Shown: piece by piece, positions 36,182 through 45,109 of the stretch
Layout of the letters: every line of letters begins with the position of its first letter
Position numbering within the stretch: position 1 is the first letter of the stretch
NCBI RefSeq assembly: GCF_009296315.1
Contig: NZ_WHLY01000002.1
Location: 6,050,501 to 6,114,500 of the forward strand
DNA from: Salmonirosea aquatica
Lineage (GTDB): Bacteria > Bacteroidota > Bacteroidia > Cytophagales > Spirosomataceae
Reading direction: 5' to 3'
Length of the DNA: 64,000 nt
Notes under the pieces: model-generated
Told to the model about the DNA's origin: nothing
Database searches by the model: none
What the model saw: only the letters and a program-made list of their open reading frames with translations
Position numbers and translations under genes: made by a program

Positions 36182-38050
36182 TTAAGCTGCTAATTCTTCA
36201 ATATTTTTTTCCACTTTCAAATTATCAATGATAAATTTCTGACGATCCGGCGAGTTTTTCCCCATGAAGTAGGTCAATAACTTCTGGATAGAGGTTTCTT
36301 TTTGCAGGATTATGGGTTCAAGATGCATCTCCTCGCCAATAAAGGTACCAAACTCTTCCGGCGAGATCTCACCCAAGCCCTTAAAACGCGTTATTTCAGG
36401 TTTGTTGCCCAGGCGTTGCACGGCCTGCTGCTTTTCTTCTTCCGAGTAGCAATACACGGTTTCTTTTTTATTACGAACCCGGAAAAGGGGGGTTTCCAAA
36501 ATGTAAAGATGGCCATTCCGTACCAAATCCGGGAAAAATTGCAGAAAAAATGTCATAATTAGCAATCGGATGTGCATACCGTCCACATCCGCATCCGTAG
36601 CAATCACGATCCGGTTGAAGCGCAGGTTTTCGATCCCATTTTCAATATCGAGAGCATGCTGAAGAAGGTTAAACTCCTCATTTTCATACACGATTTTTTT
36701 GGTAAGCCCAAAGCAATTGAGTGGCTTACCCCGCAGACTGAACACCGCCTGGGTCTGCACGTTACGTGATTTTGTAATGGATCCACTGGCGGAGTCACCC
36801 TCTGTTATGAAAAGTGTGGTATTGAATCGTTCTTCCAATTTGGCATCGGTCAGGTGCTGACGGCAATCGCGAAGCTTCTTATTGTGGAGGTTTGCTTTTT
36901 TGGCCCGCTCGTTGGCGAGTTTCTTAATTCCTGCCAATTCCTTTCGCTCCTTCTCGGACTGTTCGATCCTTTTCTTAATGGCATCCCTGGTTTCGGGATG
37001 CATGTGCAGGTAATTGTCAATGCGCTCCTTGACGAAATCGTTCATAAACGAGCGTACCGACTGGCTGTTCGGATCAGGTGAAAGCGTGTTTGAGCCAAGC
37101 TTAGTCTTCGTTTGGGACTCAAAAATGGGCTCTTGTACCCGAATTGCAATGGCGGCCACAATGGAACTTCGCACATCTTCGGTGGCGTATTCCTTGTTAA
37201 AGTGTTCACGTATAACCTTTACAATCGATTCCCGAAATGCCGTCAGGTGGGTACCTCCCTGCGTAGTGTACTGGCCGTTTACAAACGAATAATATTCTTC
37301 ACCGTACTGGTTATTGTGGGTCATGGCCAACTCAATATCCTCTCCTTTCAAATGGATAATCGGATATCGAAGCGAATCTTCGTCCGTTTTGTCACGTAAA
37401 AGGTCCAGCAAGCCATTCTGGGAGAAATATTTCTGCCCATTGAAGTTGATCGTAAGGCCTGCATTCAGGTAGCAGTAGTTCCGAATCATGGAATCCAGAT
37501 ACTGCGGAATATATTTGAAGTTTTTAAAGATAAGGTTGTCAGGCTCGAAAGCTATGAATGTCCCGTTTCGTTGGCTCGATGGTTCTTCGCCCGATTCATT
37601 TGTCAGTTCCCCTTGTTCAAATTCGGCCCATTTGGTCTTTCCATCCCGAAACGACTGGACCCTGAAATAATTAGAAAGTGCATTGACGGCTTTGGTACCC
37701 ACACCGTTTAGACCCACGGACTTCTGAAAGGCCCCGGAATCGTATTTTCCTCCCGTATTGATCTTGGAGACGCAATCTATCACTTTCCCCAGGGGTATGC
37801 CCCGTCCATAGTCCCGCACTTCAACCCTGTGTTCGGAAATTTTTATTTCGATGGTTTTACCGTTTCCCATCATGTGCTCATCGATAGAGTTATCGACTAT
37901 TTCCTTCACCAGCACGTATATTCCGTCGTCCACGGATGCTCCATCCCCTAGTTTCCCGATATACATCCCCGGTCTTAGCCGGATATGTTCTTTCCAGTCA
38001 AGTGATCGGATACTGCTTTCATCATATTGTACTGGATTAGTTTCTGCCAT
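36182..38050 (-). CDS. parE: DNA topoisomerase IV subunit B
   Basis: 622 residues. GHKL ATPase marks: '[17 protein letters not shown]', 'YGRGIPLG' and '[14 protein letters not shown]'. The TOPRIM metal sites are in '[12 protein letters not shown]' and '[14 protein letters not shown]'. The length is that of ParE, shorter than many GyrB. It supplies ATP-driven strand passage to the ParC subunit, encoded at 7.8-10.4 kb and not beside it. It is divergent from the polysaccharide export gene. The start at 38050 fits the family ([18 protein letters not shown]). Confidence 0.9.
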   Translation of the reverse strand: MAETNPVQYDESSIRSLDWKEHIRLRPGMYIGKLGDGASVDDGIYVLVKEIVDNSIDEHMMGNGKTIEIKISEHRVEVRDYGRGIPLGKVIDCVSKINTGGKYDSGAFQKSVGLNGVGTKAVNALSNYFRVQSFRDGKTKWAEFEQGELTNESGEEPSSQRNGTFIAFEPDNLIFKNFKYIPQYLDSMIRNYCYLNAGLTINFNGQKYFSQNGLLDLLRDKTDEDSLRYPIIHLKGEDIELAMTHNNQYGEEYYSFVNGQYTTQGGTHLTAFRESIVKVIREHFNKEYATEDVRSSIVAAIAIRVQEPIFESQTKTKLGSNTLSPDPNSQSVRSFMNDFVKERIDNYLHMHPETRDAIKKRIEQSEKERKELAGIKKLANERAKKANLHNKKLRDCRQHLTDAKLEERFNTTLFITEGDSASGSITKSRNVQTQAVFSLRGKPLNCFGLTKKIVYENEEFNLLQHALDIENGIENLRFNRIVIATDADVDGMHIRLLIMTFFLQFFPDLVRNGHLYILETPLFRVRNKKETVYCYSEEEKQQAVQRLGNKPEITRFKGLGEISPEEFGTFIGEEMHLEPIILQKETSIQKLLTYFMGKNSPDRQKFIIDNLKVEKNIEELAA

Positions 38051-38181
38051 TGCACTACTAAGTTATGATATTAATAAAATAAGAACAGATACGTATGATA
38101 ATTCAAATAACGTTACCTTATGGAAATGCAGCTGTAAATTTCCGATAAATAGGAATTCTTTAAAAATAGGAAAAATCTGCT

Positions 38182-38189
38182 TTACTTTG
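38182..38189 (+). promoter_or_regulatory. Weak -7-like box in the 257-base divergent region before the polysaccharide cluster
   Basis: TTACTTTG has one mismatch to TAnnTTTG. The region 38051-38307 is AT-rich and must hold the promoters of parE and of the polysaccharide cluster. I see no gene in it. Confidence 0.25.
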
Positions 38190-38307
38190 CCCTTTCAAAT
38201 ATTTGAACAAGATTTGCACTTTTAAAAGACACACTTCTTTATTTCTTAACGTTTCGTTTCGATAAAACGTCAACATTCCCAACGAACAATTCATAGCCAG
38301 CCAACTA

Positions 38308-40809
38308 ATGATCCTGAATAGTCCTGCAATTTATCAGAAAAACCTTCTGCTCGCACTTGTGGTTTTCTGCATTGCTCTTTCACCCGTTTTTTCCCAAGTA
38401 ACTACTCCTGCTCCTACCGGTGCTCCTTCCACATCGGGCACAGGGGCCAGCACTACCAGTAGGCCTGGAAACGCCTCTAGTCAAAGTAATACGAATACTC
38501 CCACGAATCCCAATGCACCCCAAACGTCCGCCAATACGCCTCAAACGACCGCTAATGCTCAGACGGATGTAAATCCCCAGGATGCCAAGTCTCAAGCCGA
38601 GGCAGCTTTGAAAGCCGCTGACCAGGAAAAAACAGAAAACGAAAAAAATGCAGCTTCGGTCGTTGACCAGAAGAAACAGGAGCTTCGCGATAAAATATTT
38701 GGCTTTGATGTATTCGCCAATAAACAGTACGAGCCTATTTCCGGGAAAAGTATAGCCACACCCTCTGACTATACCATAGGTCCAGGTGACGCCTTAACAC
38801 TTTATATTAACGGCTATGCCGAATTGCCGACGCAGGATTTGATCGTAAACCGAGACGGCTTTATCTCATTGATACGGGTCGGCAATGTGAATGTGGGAGG
38901 CAAGTCCATCGAAGAAGCTCAGAAAATCCTGCTGAGCCGTTATTCCAAATACATTCCCAGTCTACTAGGTTCGGGGGGGAATTCGGCCCCTACCAAACTT
39001 ACCCTTACTCTTAGCCAGACGCGTGAAGTAAATGTTTTCGTGACTGGTGAGGTTATCAACCCGGGTAGTTATTCGCTCACCTCGCTCTCATCAGCCTTCG
39101 ACGCGCTGTACCAGTCAGGCGGCCCCAACGAAATAGGTACCTTTCGGGAAGTCAAAGTAATCCGGAATAATAAAGTGGTTTCCACTTTTGACATTTATCC
39201 TTTCCTTACCTCTGGTACTCTGGAAGGCGCAATCCGGGTACAGGATAATGACCGAATTACGGTAGGTTATTACAAAAAGCGTGTTGAGCTCATCGGTAAT
39301 GTCAAAAGACCGGGTCTGTATGAACCCAAGGAAGGTGAAGTGCTTAGCGATATCATCGGCTACGCCGGAGGATTCACAGACATTGCGTATCGGGGTCAAG
39401 TAAAAGTCTATCGGATAACGCCGCGTGAACGCCGCATATTAGATGTTTACAGCGATCAGTTTGACAAGTTCGTTTTGGAAACCGGGGATGAAATTGAGGT
39501 TGAAACAGTTCTGGACCGGTTTGAAAATATTGTTACGATTGAAGGTGCAGTCATGCGACCCGGCGAATATTCCATCGATAATAATCCCTCACTGAAAGTT
39601 CTGATTGAGCACGCGCAGGGACTACGGGAAGATGCTTTTACGGGACGTATCTATGTTTCGCGCACTCGGGCTGACCAGTCGGTAGAAAACATCCCCTTGA
39701 ATCTGGCGGATATCATCAATGGTACCGCAGAAGATTTGCTCCTTACCCGTCTTGATAAAGTCACCATTCCATCCCGGTTCGACCTTGCTGAGCAATCTTC
39801 AGTACATATTCAGGGAGAAGTGAATAATCCTAAAATTGGAGATAACGGAGGAAATTTCGCCTACATGACTAATATGACTCTTGAAGACGTCATATTGATG
39901 GCGGGTGGTTTCAAGGAATCGGCCAAGGCCTCCCAGGTTGAAGTGGTGCGTCGGGTACGCAACTCTGATCCCCAGGCCTCGGACGCAAGTATTTCCCAAA
40001 CGTTTCGCTTTGATGTCAATCGGGATCTGAGTTTAAACGGAAAAGATAGCGGATTTCCGTTGATGCCTTTTGATGAAATCATTGTCCGTAAATCCCCAAA
40101 TTATCAGGAGCAGCAGTTCATCACACTAGATGGTGAATTTCTTAATCCCGGAGAATATGGGATCGAAAGTAAAAATGAGAAAATTACGGACCTTATTGAC
40201 CGCTCGGGTGGGCTCACCAACTTGGCCTATGTAAAGGGAGCCACCCTAATCCGTAGAACTCCGGTTTCAGATTTTGAGACCCAGCAAACCGCTACGGCCC
40301 TGAACCAAATTCAAAACGACCTTAAAAAGGGAGCCGTTACGACAAACGCGGAAGCCGGTGTGCGGCAGGAATACATTAACATTCGGTTGGACAAAATTTT
40401 GAAAAACCCGAATTCCAACGACAATATCATCGTTCAGCAAGGTGATATTTTGCGCGTACCCAAGCGGCTCGAAACGGTTCAGGTAAAAGGGGAGCTTTTG
40501 TATCCTACTACCGTGAAGTATGATGAATCAATGTCTTTTCTTGATTTTATTTCGCAATCAGGAGGATTCACACGGCAATCCCTTAAACGAAGTTCTTTTG
40601 TTAAATATCCCAATGGCTCGGTTGATCGCACTAGGAAGTTCCTGGTATTCAACGTATACCCAAAGGTAGAGCCGGGTTCGGAAATATACGTACCTTCGAA
40701 AGTTGGAAATGAACTTACTACCCAGCAGATTTTGCAACAGGGTATTTCGATTACTTCTACGTTGTTCACCCTTATTCTATCCGTATTGGCATTCCGCACA
40801 ATCCGGTAA
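38308..40809 (+). CDS. SLBB-domain outer-membrane polysaccharide export protein (Wza-like)
   Basis: 833 residues, more than twice the length of E. coli Wza. Signal peptide (about 11-30), a Thr/Pro/Asn/Ser-rich low-complexity stretch (about 31-95), a coiled Gln/Glu/Lys segment, then the polysaccharide export domain ('YTIGPGDALTLYINGYAELPTQDLIVNRDGF', about 152-215). Several SLBB-type repeats follow ('VNVFVTGEVINPGSYSL', 'VELIGNVKRPGLYEP', 'VTIEGAVMRPGEYSI', 'VHIQGEVNNPKIG', 'ITLDGEFLNPGEYGI', 'VQVKGELLYPTTV'), and there is a C-terminal hydrophobic helix. It likely forms the outer-membrane channel for the polymer. It is the first gene of the cluster. Confidence 0.9.
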   Translation: MILNSPAIYQKNLLLALVVFCIALSPVFSQVTTPAPTGAPSTSGTGASTTSRPGNASSQSNTNTPTNPNAPQTSANTPQTTANAQTDVNPQDAKSQAEAALKAADQEKTENEKNAASVVDQKKQELRDKIFGFDVFANKQYEPISGKSIATPSDYTIGPGDALTLYINGYAELPTQDLIVNRDGFISLIRVGNVNVGGKSIEEAQKILLSRYSKYIPSLLGSGGNSAPTKLTLTLSQTREVNVFVTGEVINPGSYSLTSLSSAFDALYQSGGPNEIGTFREVKVIRNNKVVSTFDIYPFLTSGTLEGAIRVQDNDRITVGYYKKRVELIGNVKRPGLYEPKEGEVLSDIIGYAGGFTDIAYRGQVKVYRITPRERRILDVYSDQFDKFVLETGDEIEVETVLDRFENIVTIEGAVMRPGEYSIDNNPSLKVLIEHAQGLREDAFTGRIYVSRTRADQSVENIPLNLADIINGTAEDLLLTRLDKVTIPSRFDLAEQSSVHIQGEVNNPKIGDNGGNFAYMTNMTLEDVILMAGGFKESAKASQVEVVRRVRNSDPQASDASISQTFRFDVNRDLSLNGKDSGFPLMPFDEIIVRKSPNYQEQQFITLDGEFLNPGEYGIESKNEKITDLIDRSGGLTNLAYVKGATLIRRTPVSDFETQQTATALNQIQNDLKKGAVTTNAEAGVRQEYINIRLDKILKNPNSNDNIIVQQGDILRVPKRLETVQVKGELLYPTTVKYDESMSFLDFISQSGGFTRQSLKRSSFVKYPNGSVDRTRKFLVFNVYPKVEPGSEIYVPSKVGNELTTQQILQQGISITSTLFTLILSVLAFRTIR

Positions 40810-40824
40810 TAATCCATCTCCATT

Positions 40825-41904
40825 ATGGCACAGATAGTAAATGAAAACCTGCCCGAAGATCAGATTTCACCTAAGGTGGTGATACTAAAAATGGCGTCCG
40901 CCAAAGACGCCATTTTTAGAAACTGGAAGCTAATTGTACTCTTCTCCCTCATCGGCTATGGGATAGGTTATGCACTTGACATATATCTAAAGAAGCCCGA
41001 TCAATTCCAGGCTACCATTCTGTTCAATTTGGGTGCTGGTGGTAGCTCCTCCCCACAGGGATTTGGCGATGTTGCTGGTTTATTGGGTCTTAACAGTACC
41101 CCTGATGCTAACATTTTTACAGGTGAGAACTTTTTCCATTTCGTTGAATCCCGACCAGTTGTGCAAAGGGCCTTGATGAAAGAAGTCGAGGTCAATAATA
41201 AAAAAATGCTTCTTGCCAATTTTTATATTGATTCAAGTGGAATACTGGAACGCGAATGGGAAAACGTACCCAAATATCAGAAATTCCATTTTACCAAAAA
41301 AGACCCAGAAAAATTCACCCCTCAGGAGCAAATGGCCCTGAACGATGTGGTGGATGGCATGAGGATAGCAACGGATGTGTACCAACCTGATCGCAAATCT
41401 TCTTTTATTATGATTCAGGTAGGTATGGAAGACCCCTTGTTGGCCGAGCTTTGGGCTAATACCCTACTGGAAACTGTGGAAGAAGTATACACCGAAAACC
41501 TGACCTCCAAAACCCGTAAAACCCTCACTCTGCTTAAGAACCGGGCTGATTCGCTTTCGAGAATACTGGGAGGGACTGAAAATCGGTTGGCACGTCAGGT
41601 GGACTACAGTTCCATTATTACCGATCCCATGGGAAAAGTCCAGGTCAATAAGCTCCAAAGAAGTTCCGAGTTTGTTCAACAGCTTTATGTTGAGGCCATG
41701 CGAAACGTCGAAGCTATGAAGGTTTCTCTCGTGCGCGAGGCACCCCTTTTTACGATAATCGAACCCGTGAAAAAGCCCATTGACCGCAAAGCCGACGATG
41801 CAAAAAGAGCGCAAATTGGTTTGTTAATTGGCCTGGCGCTTGCTTTTGTATTTGTATATTTTAAGGGTGTTTATTCTACGATCATGGAGGATACCCGCGT
41901 ATAA
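40825..41904 (+). CDS. Wzz-type chain-length determinant protein
   Basis: 359 residues with two membrane helices (about 33-52 and 330-350) flanking a periplasmic helical domain, the standard Wzz/PCP build. No tyrosine-kinase domain is fused. It starts 15 bases after the export protein and likely sets polymer length or links the inner-membrane exporter to the outer-membrane channel. Confidence 0.82.
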   Translation: MAQIVNENLPEDQISPKVVILKMASAKDAIFRNWKLIVLFSLIGYGIGYALDIYLKKPDQFQATILFNLGAGGSSSPQGFGDVAGLLGLNSTPDANIFTGENFFHFVESRPVVQRALMKEVEVNNKKMLLANFYIDSSGILEREWENVPKYQKFHFTKKDPEKFTPQEQMALNDVVDGMRIATDVYQPDRKSSFIMIQVGMEDPLLAELWANTLLETVEEVYTENLTSKTRKTLTLLKNRADSLSRILGGTENRLARQVDYSSIITDPMGKVQVNKLQRSSEFVQQLYVEAMRNVEAMKVSLVREAPLFTIIEPVKKPIDRKADDAKRAQIGLLIGLALAFVFVYFKGVYSTIMEDTRV

Positions 41905-41913
41905 ATATTTTCA

Positions 41914-42747
41914 ATGGCACACAGGATTACAATCAAAGCGGGAGGATCAGAAAAAGATTACTGGCGCGATCTGTGGATGAATCGGCAGTTGCTGTGGATT
42001 TTATCCAAACGCGACATTTCGGTCCGCTACAAACAAACGTTGCTTGGAATAGCGTGGAGCGTAATACGTCCCATGATGACGATGATCATTATGGCTGTCG
42101 TATTTAGCTTGATCGCTAAACTACCGCCTGATCCCGGCATCAAGTACCCCCACATGATTTTGGGTGCGCTCACCATCTGGACTTTTTTTGCCGGTTCTTT
42201 TACGCAGATCAGCAACAGTATTGTTCTGAATTCCAATTTGGTATCGAAGGTCTATTTTCCTAGACTTCTTATGCCTCTCAGTGCGGTATCGGTAGGATTT
42301 ATTGACTTTCTGATCTCCCTGGTTCTCTTTATGGGGCTCAGTGTATACTATGGTCAGCCACCGAGTATCAATATCGTGTTTCTGCCCTTATTCGTAATCC
42401 TTACTTTTCTTTGTTCCTTGGGATTTGGACTATTTTTTGCGGTAGTCAATGTACGTTTTCGGGATATAGGTCAGCTTATTCCGTTCATCGTTCAAATCGG
42501 CATGTACATCTGTCCGATTGCCTACAGTACCCGACTTGTGCTGCAGGATCACCCTACATTATATAAATATTACATTATGAACCCCGTAGTTGGCATTATC
42601 GACGGCTTCAAATGGTGTCTATTGGGTGATAATTCCTACTTTGATCCCCAAAGTCTTTATTCTACATTAATTGTTTCATCAATAGCTTTGTTCCTGTCTG
42701 TTCTGTACTTTCGTAAGAAGGAAAATACATTCGTAGATCATATCTGA
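41914..42747 (+). CDS. wzm: ABC-2 type polysaccharide transporter permease (Wzm-like)
   Basis: 277 residues, six membrane helices, beginning with the cytoplasmic 'DLWMNRQLLWILSKRDISVRYKQTLLGIAWSVIRPM' that marks O-antigen and teichoic-acid exporters (Wzm/TagG/RfbA). Late marks are 'VRFRDIGQLIPFIVQIGMYICPIAYS' and 'YKYYIMNPVVGIIDGFKW'. It moves lipid-linked polysaccharide across the inner membrane together with the ATPase encoded next. Confidence 0.92.
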   Translation: MAHRITIKAGGSEKDYWRDLWMNRQLLWILSKRDISVRYKQTLLGIAWSVIRPMMTMIIMAVVFSLIAKLPPDPGIKYPHMILGALTIWTFFAGSFTQISNSIVLNSNLVSKVYFPRLLMPLSAVSVGFIDFLISLVLFMGLSVYYGQPPSINIVFLPLFVILTFLCSLGFGLFFAVVNVRFRDIGQLIPFIVQIGMYICPIAYSTRLVLQDHPTLYKYYIMNPVVGIIDGFKWCLLGDNSYFDPQSLYSTLIVSSIALFLSVLYFRKKENTFVDHI

Positions 42748-42764
42748 TAGCAGAGTACCTGCCC

Positions 42765-44030
42765 ATGCATGTAATATCAGCCGAAAATATAAGTAAGAAA
42801 TATATAATCAATCACCAGGGCATTCGGAAATCGTCCACACTGCGCGATGTGGTATCCGACACCATGGACGGTTTGTTTTCCCGGAAAAAGAAAGAAAAAT
42901 TCCCTCAGGAAAAAGAAAAGGAGGAATTCTGGGCCTTAAAAGATGTGAGCTTTACCATCGACCAGGGCGATCGCATTGGCATTGTGGGCCATAACGGGGC
43001 TGGCAAATCCACCCTTCTTAAAATCCTGAGCCGTATTACCGATCCTACTACCGGCCAGGTAAGCATCAACGGCCGGGTGGCTAGCCTGCTAGAGGTAGGT
43101 ACCGGTTTTCATCCTGAGTTGACTGGTCGAGAGAATATTTTTCTGAATGGAGCAATTCTGGGTATGGATAAAGGTGAAATCAAGAAATCATTCGATGCCA
43201 TCGTGGATTTCGCCGGAGTGGAGAAATTCCTTGATACACCCGTGAAGCGCTATTCTTCAGGGATGTATGTACGCCTGGGTTTTGCCATCGCCGCTCACCT
43301 CGAGCCTGAAATCATGATCATCGATGAGGTTTTGGCCGTAGGTGACGCTGAGTTCCAGAAGAAGTGCCTGGGCAAGATGCGTGACGTATCGGAAAGCGGA
43401 CGTACCTTGCTTTTTGTCAGTCATAACCTCACGGCGATTCAGGCACTTTGCAACAAATCATTTTATTTCGAAAAGGGACGTTTGATCGATCAGGGTGAAA
43501 CTTCCCACATTGTAACTACCTACCTGAGTCGCGTTTCTCAGAAACAATTGGAACGTTCGTGGGAAAATCCCAACTCAGCCCCAGGAAATGATGAGATCCG
43601 TGTCAAAAGTTTCCGACTTGTCCCCGAATATCTAAATAACCTGACTCACATCGACGTCAGGACCCCTATGCAGGTGCAGTTTGAATTCTGGAATATGGTG
43701 GAGGATGCCCAACTCAACCTGAGTCTTCACTTGTATTCATATACGGGCGAGTGCATTTTTAATGTAGGTACCCCCTCGCAACCCTACGGAAAGGGTATTA
43801 TGGTTGGAACACTCGAAATTCCAGGTCATTTCCTCAATGATGGTTCATACATGATTTCCATCATGGTGGTTAAGGATACAAGTAGCGTCATATACAATAT
43901 GGAGGAGGCCCTTTCTTTCGATATTGAGGACTACCGCGAGAACGTCACATGGTATGGCAAGTGGCCGGGTTATATCCGCCCCCAGTTAAATTTCACCTTG
44001 TGCCAAACCGAATCCGTAGTGAATGATTAA
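42765..44030 (+). CDS. wzt: ABC polysaccharide transporter ATPase with C-terminal glycan-binding domain (Wzt-like)
   Basis: 421 residues. ATPase domain (about 1-250): Walker A GHNGAGKST, signature 'RYSSGMYVRLGFAIAAHL', Walker B 'IMIIDEVLAVGDAEFQKK', His in 'FVSHNLTAI'. The H-loop and the N-terminal insertion of about 40 charged residues are typical of Wzt. A C-terminal beta-rich domain (about 265-415) resembles the Wzt carbohydrate-binding domain that reads the end cap of the chain before export. The 3' end overlaps the aminotransferase gene by eight bases. Confidence 0.93.
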   Translation: MHVISAENISKKYIINHQGIRKSSTLRDVVSDTMDGLFSRKKKEKFPQEKEKEEFWALKDVSFTIDQGDRIGIVGHNGAGKSTLLKILSRITDPTTGQVSINGRVASLLEVGTGFHPELTGRENIFLNGAILGMDKGEIKKSFDAIVDFAGVEKFLDTPVKRYSSGMYVRLGFAIAAHLEPEIMIIDEVLAVGDAEFQKKCLGKMRDVSESGRTLLFVSHNLTAIQALCNKSFYFEKGRLIDQGETSHIVTTYLSRVSQKQLERSWENPNSAPGNDEIRVKSFRLVPEYLNNLTHIDVRTPMQVQFEFWNMVEDAQLNLSLHLYSYTGECIFNVGTPSQPYGKGIMVGTLEIPGHFLNDGSYMISIMVVKDTSSVIYNMEEALSFDIEDYRENVTWYGKWPGYIRPQLNFTLCQTESVVND

Positions 44031-45099
44031 CGTAACAAAAGCATTTCTTCCTGACCGGGAAGAATATATCCGCTATATCCACCAAATATGGGATAATGTC
44101 CAGCTTACCAACAACGGCCCACTTCTACAGACACTAGAAGAACAGTTAAAAGCCTACTTGGGAGTGGATCAGCTGTACTTCTGTGGCAATGGTACCATTG
44201 TTCTACAGATTGCCCTTAAGGCACTGGAAATCAAAAAGGAAGTTATCACAACGCCTTTTTCCTATTGCGCCACTACCAATTCTATTTTGTGGGAGAACTG
44301 TACTCCTGTGTTTGTGGACATTGATCCCGATACCTTCAATATCAATCCTGATCTAATCGAGGCAGCCATTACTCCGGATACGGAAGCCATCATGGCCACT
44401 CACGTATACGGGAATCCCTGCGCGGTGGAAGAAATCGAAAAGATTGCTCGTCAATATTCACTCCGGGTTATATATGATAGCGCCCATGGTTTTGGTGTAA
44501 CGCTCAACGGTCGATCCCTTCTCTCTTACGGTGATTTAAGTACCTGTAGTTTTCATGCTACTAAGGTTTTTCATACCATAGAGGGTGGTGCGATAATATC
44601 CAATCATCCAGAACTGCACGAAAAGTTGCAGCTGTTGCGGGCATTTGGCCATCGGGGTGATGAAGAGTACAAGTTTGCCGGCATTAACGGCAAAAACTCG
44701 GAATTCCATGCTGCTATGGGGCTATGTAATTTACCACAGGTACCCGCCATTATTGCGGCCCGGAAAGAGGTATTCGACGTCTATGATGCAATACTGGACT
44801 GGGAACGCCTGCGGAAGCCCTATATCAACCCCACCATTGAATACAACTACGCCTACTACCCCGTAGTATTTGAGTCGGAAGCTACCATGCGCCGGGTTCA
44901 GGCGGCTTTACTGCAAAATGAAATTGCTCCCCGCCGTTATTTTTATCCTTCCCTTAACACCCTACCTTTTATGCCTCGCACTTATTCCTGCCCGGTTTCA
45001 GAAGATATTGCTCTGCGCGTGTTGAGTCTGCCCCTTTATGTAGGCCTCGAATCCAAAGAAATAGAACGTATCAGCCAAATCATTAATAAAAACCTATGA
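44023..45099 (+). CDS. DegT/DnrJ/EryC1-family sugar aminotransferase
   Basis: 358 residues. The PLP-binding Lys lies in 'FHATKVFHTIEGGAII' (about 183-198), with the Asp of 'VIYDSAHGFG' about 30 residues earlier and the 'TTPFSYCATTNSILW' segment. Such enzymes add an amino group to a nucleotide-linked keto-sugar. A 3- or 4-amino-6-deoxy sugar is likely, but the exact product cannot be told. It is the only clear sugar-nucleotide enzyme in the cluster, so other precursors must be made elsewhere. Confidence 0.88.
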   Translation: MINVTKAFLPDREEYIRYIHQIWDNVQLTNNGPLLQTLEEQLKAYLGVDQLYFCGNGTIVLQIALKALEIKKEVITTPFSYCATTNSILWENCTPVFVDIDPDTFNINPDLIEAAITPDTEAIMATHVYGNPCAVEEIEKIARQYSLRVIYDSAHGFGVTLNGRSLLSYGDLSTCSFHATKVFHTIEGGAIISNHPELHEKLQLLRAFGHRGDEEYKFAGINGKNSEFHAAMGLCNLPQVPAIIAARKEVFDVYDAILDWERLRKPYINPTIEYNYAYYPVVFESEATMRRVQAALLQNEIAPRRYFYPSLNTLPFMPRTYSCPVSEDIALRVLSLPLYVGLESKEIERISQIINKNL

Positions 45100-45109
45100 C
45101 CTTTACGTC

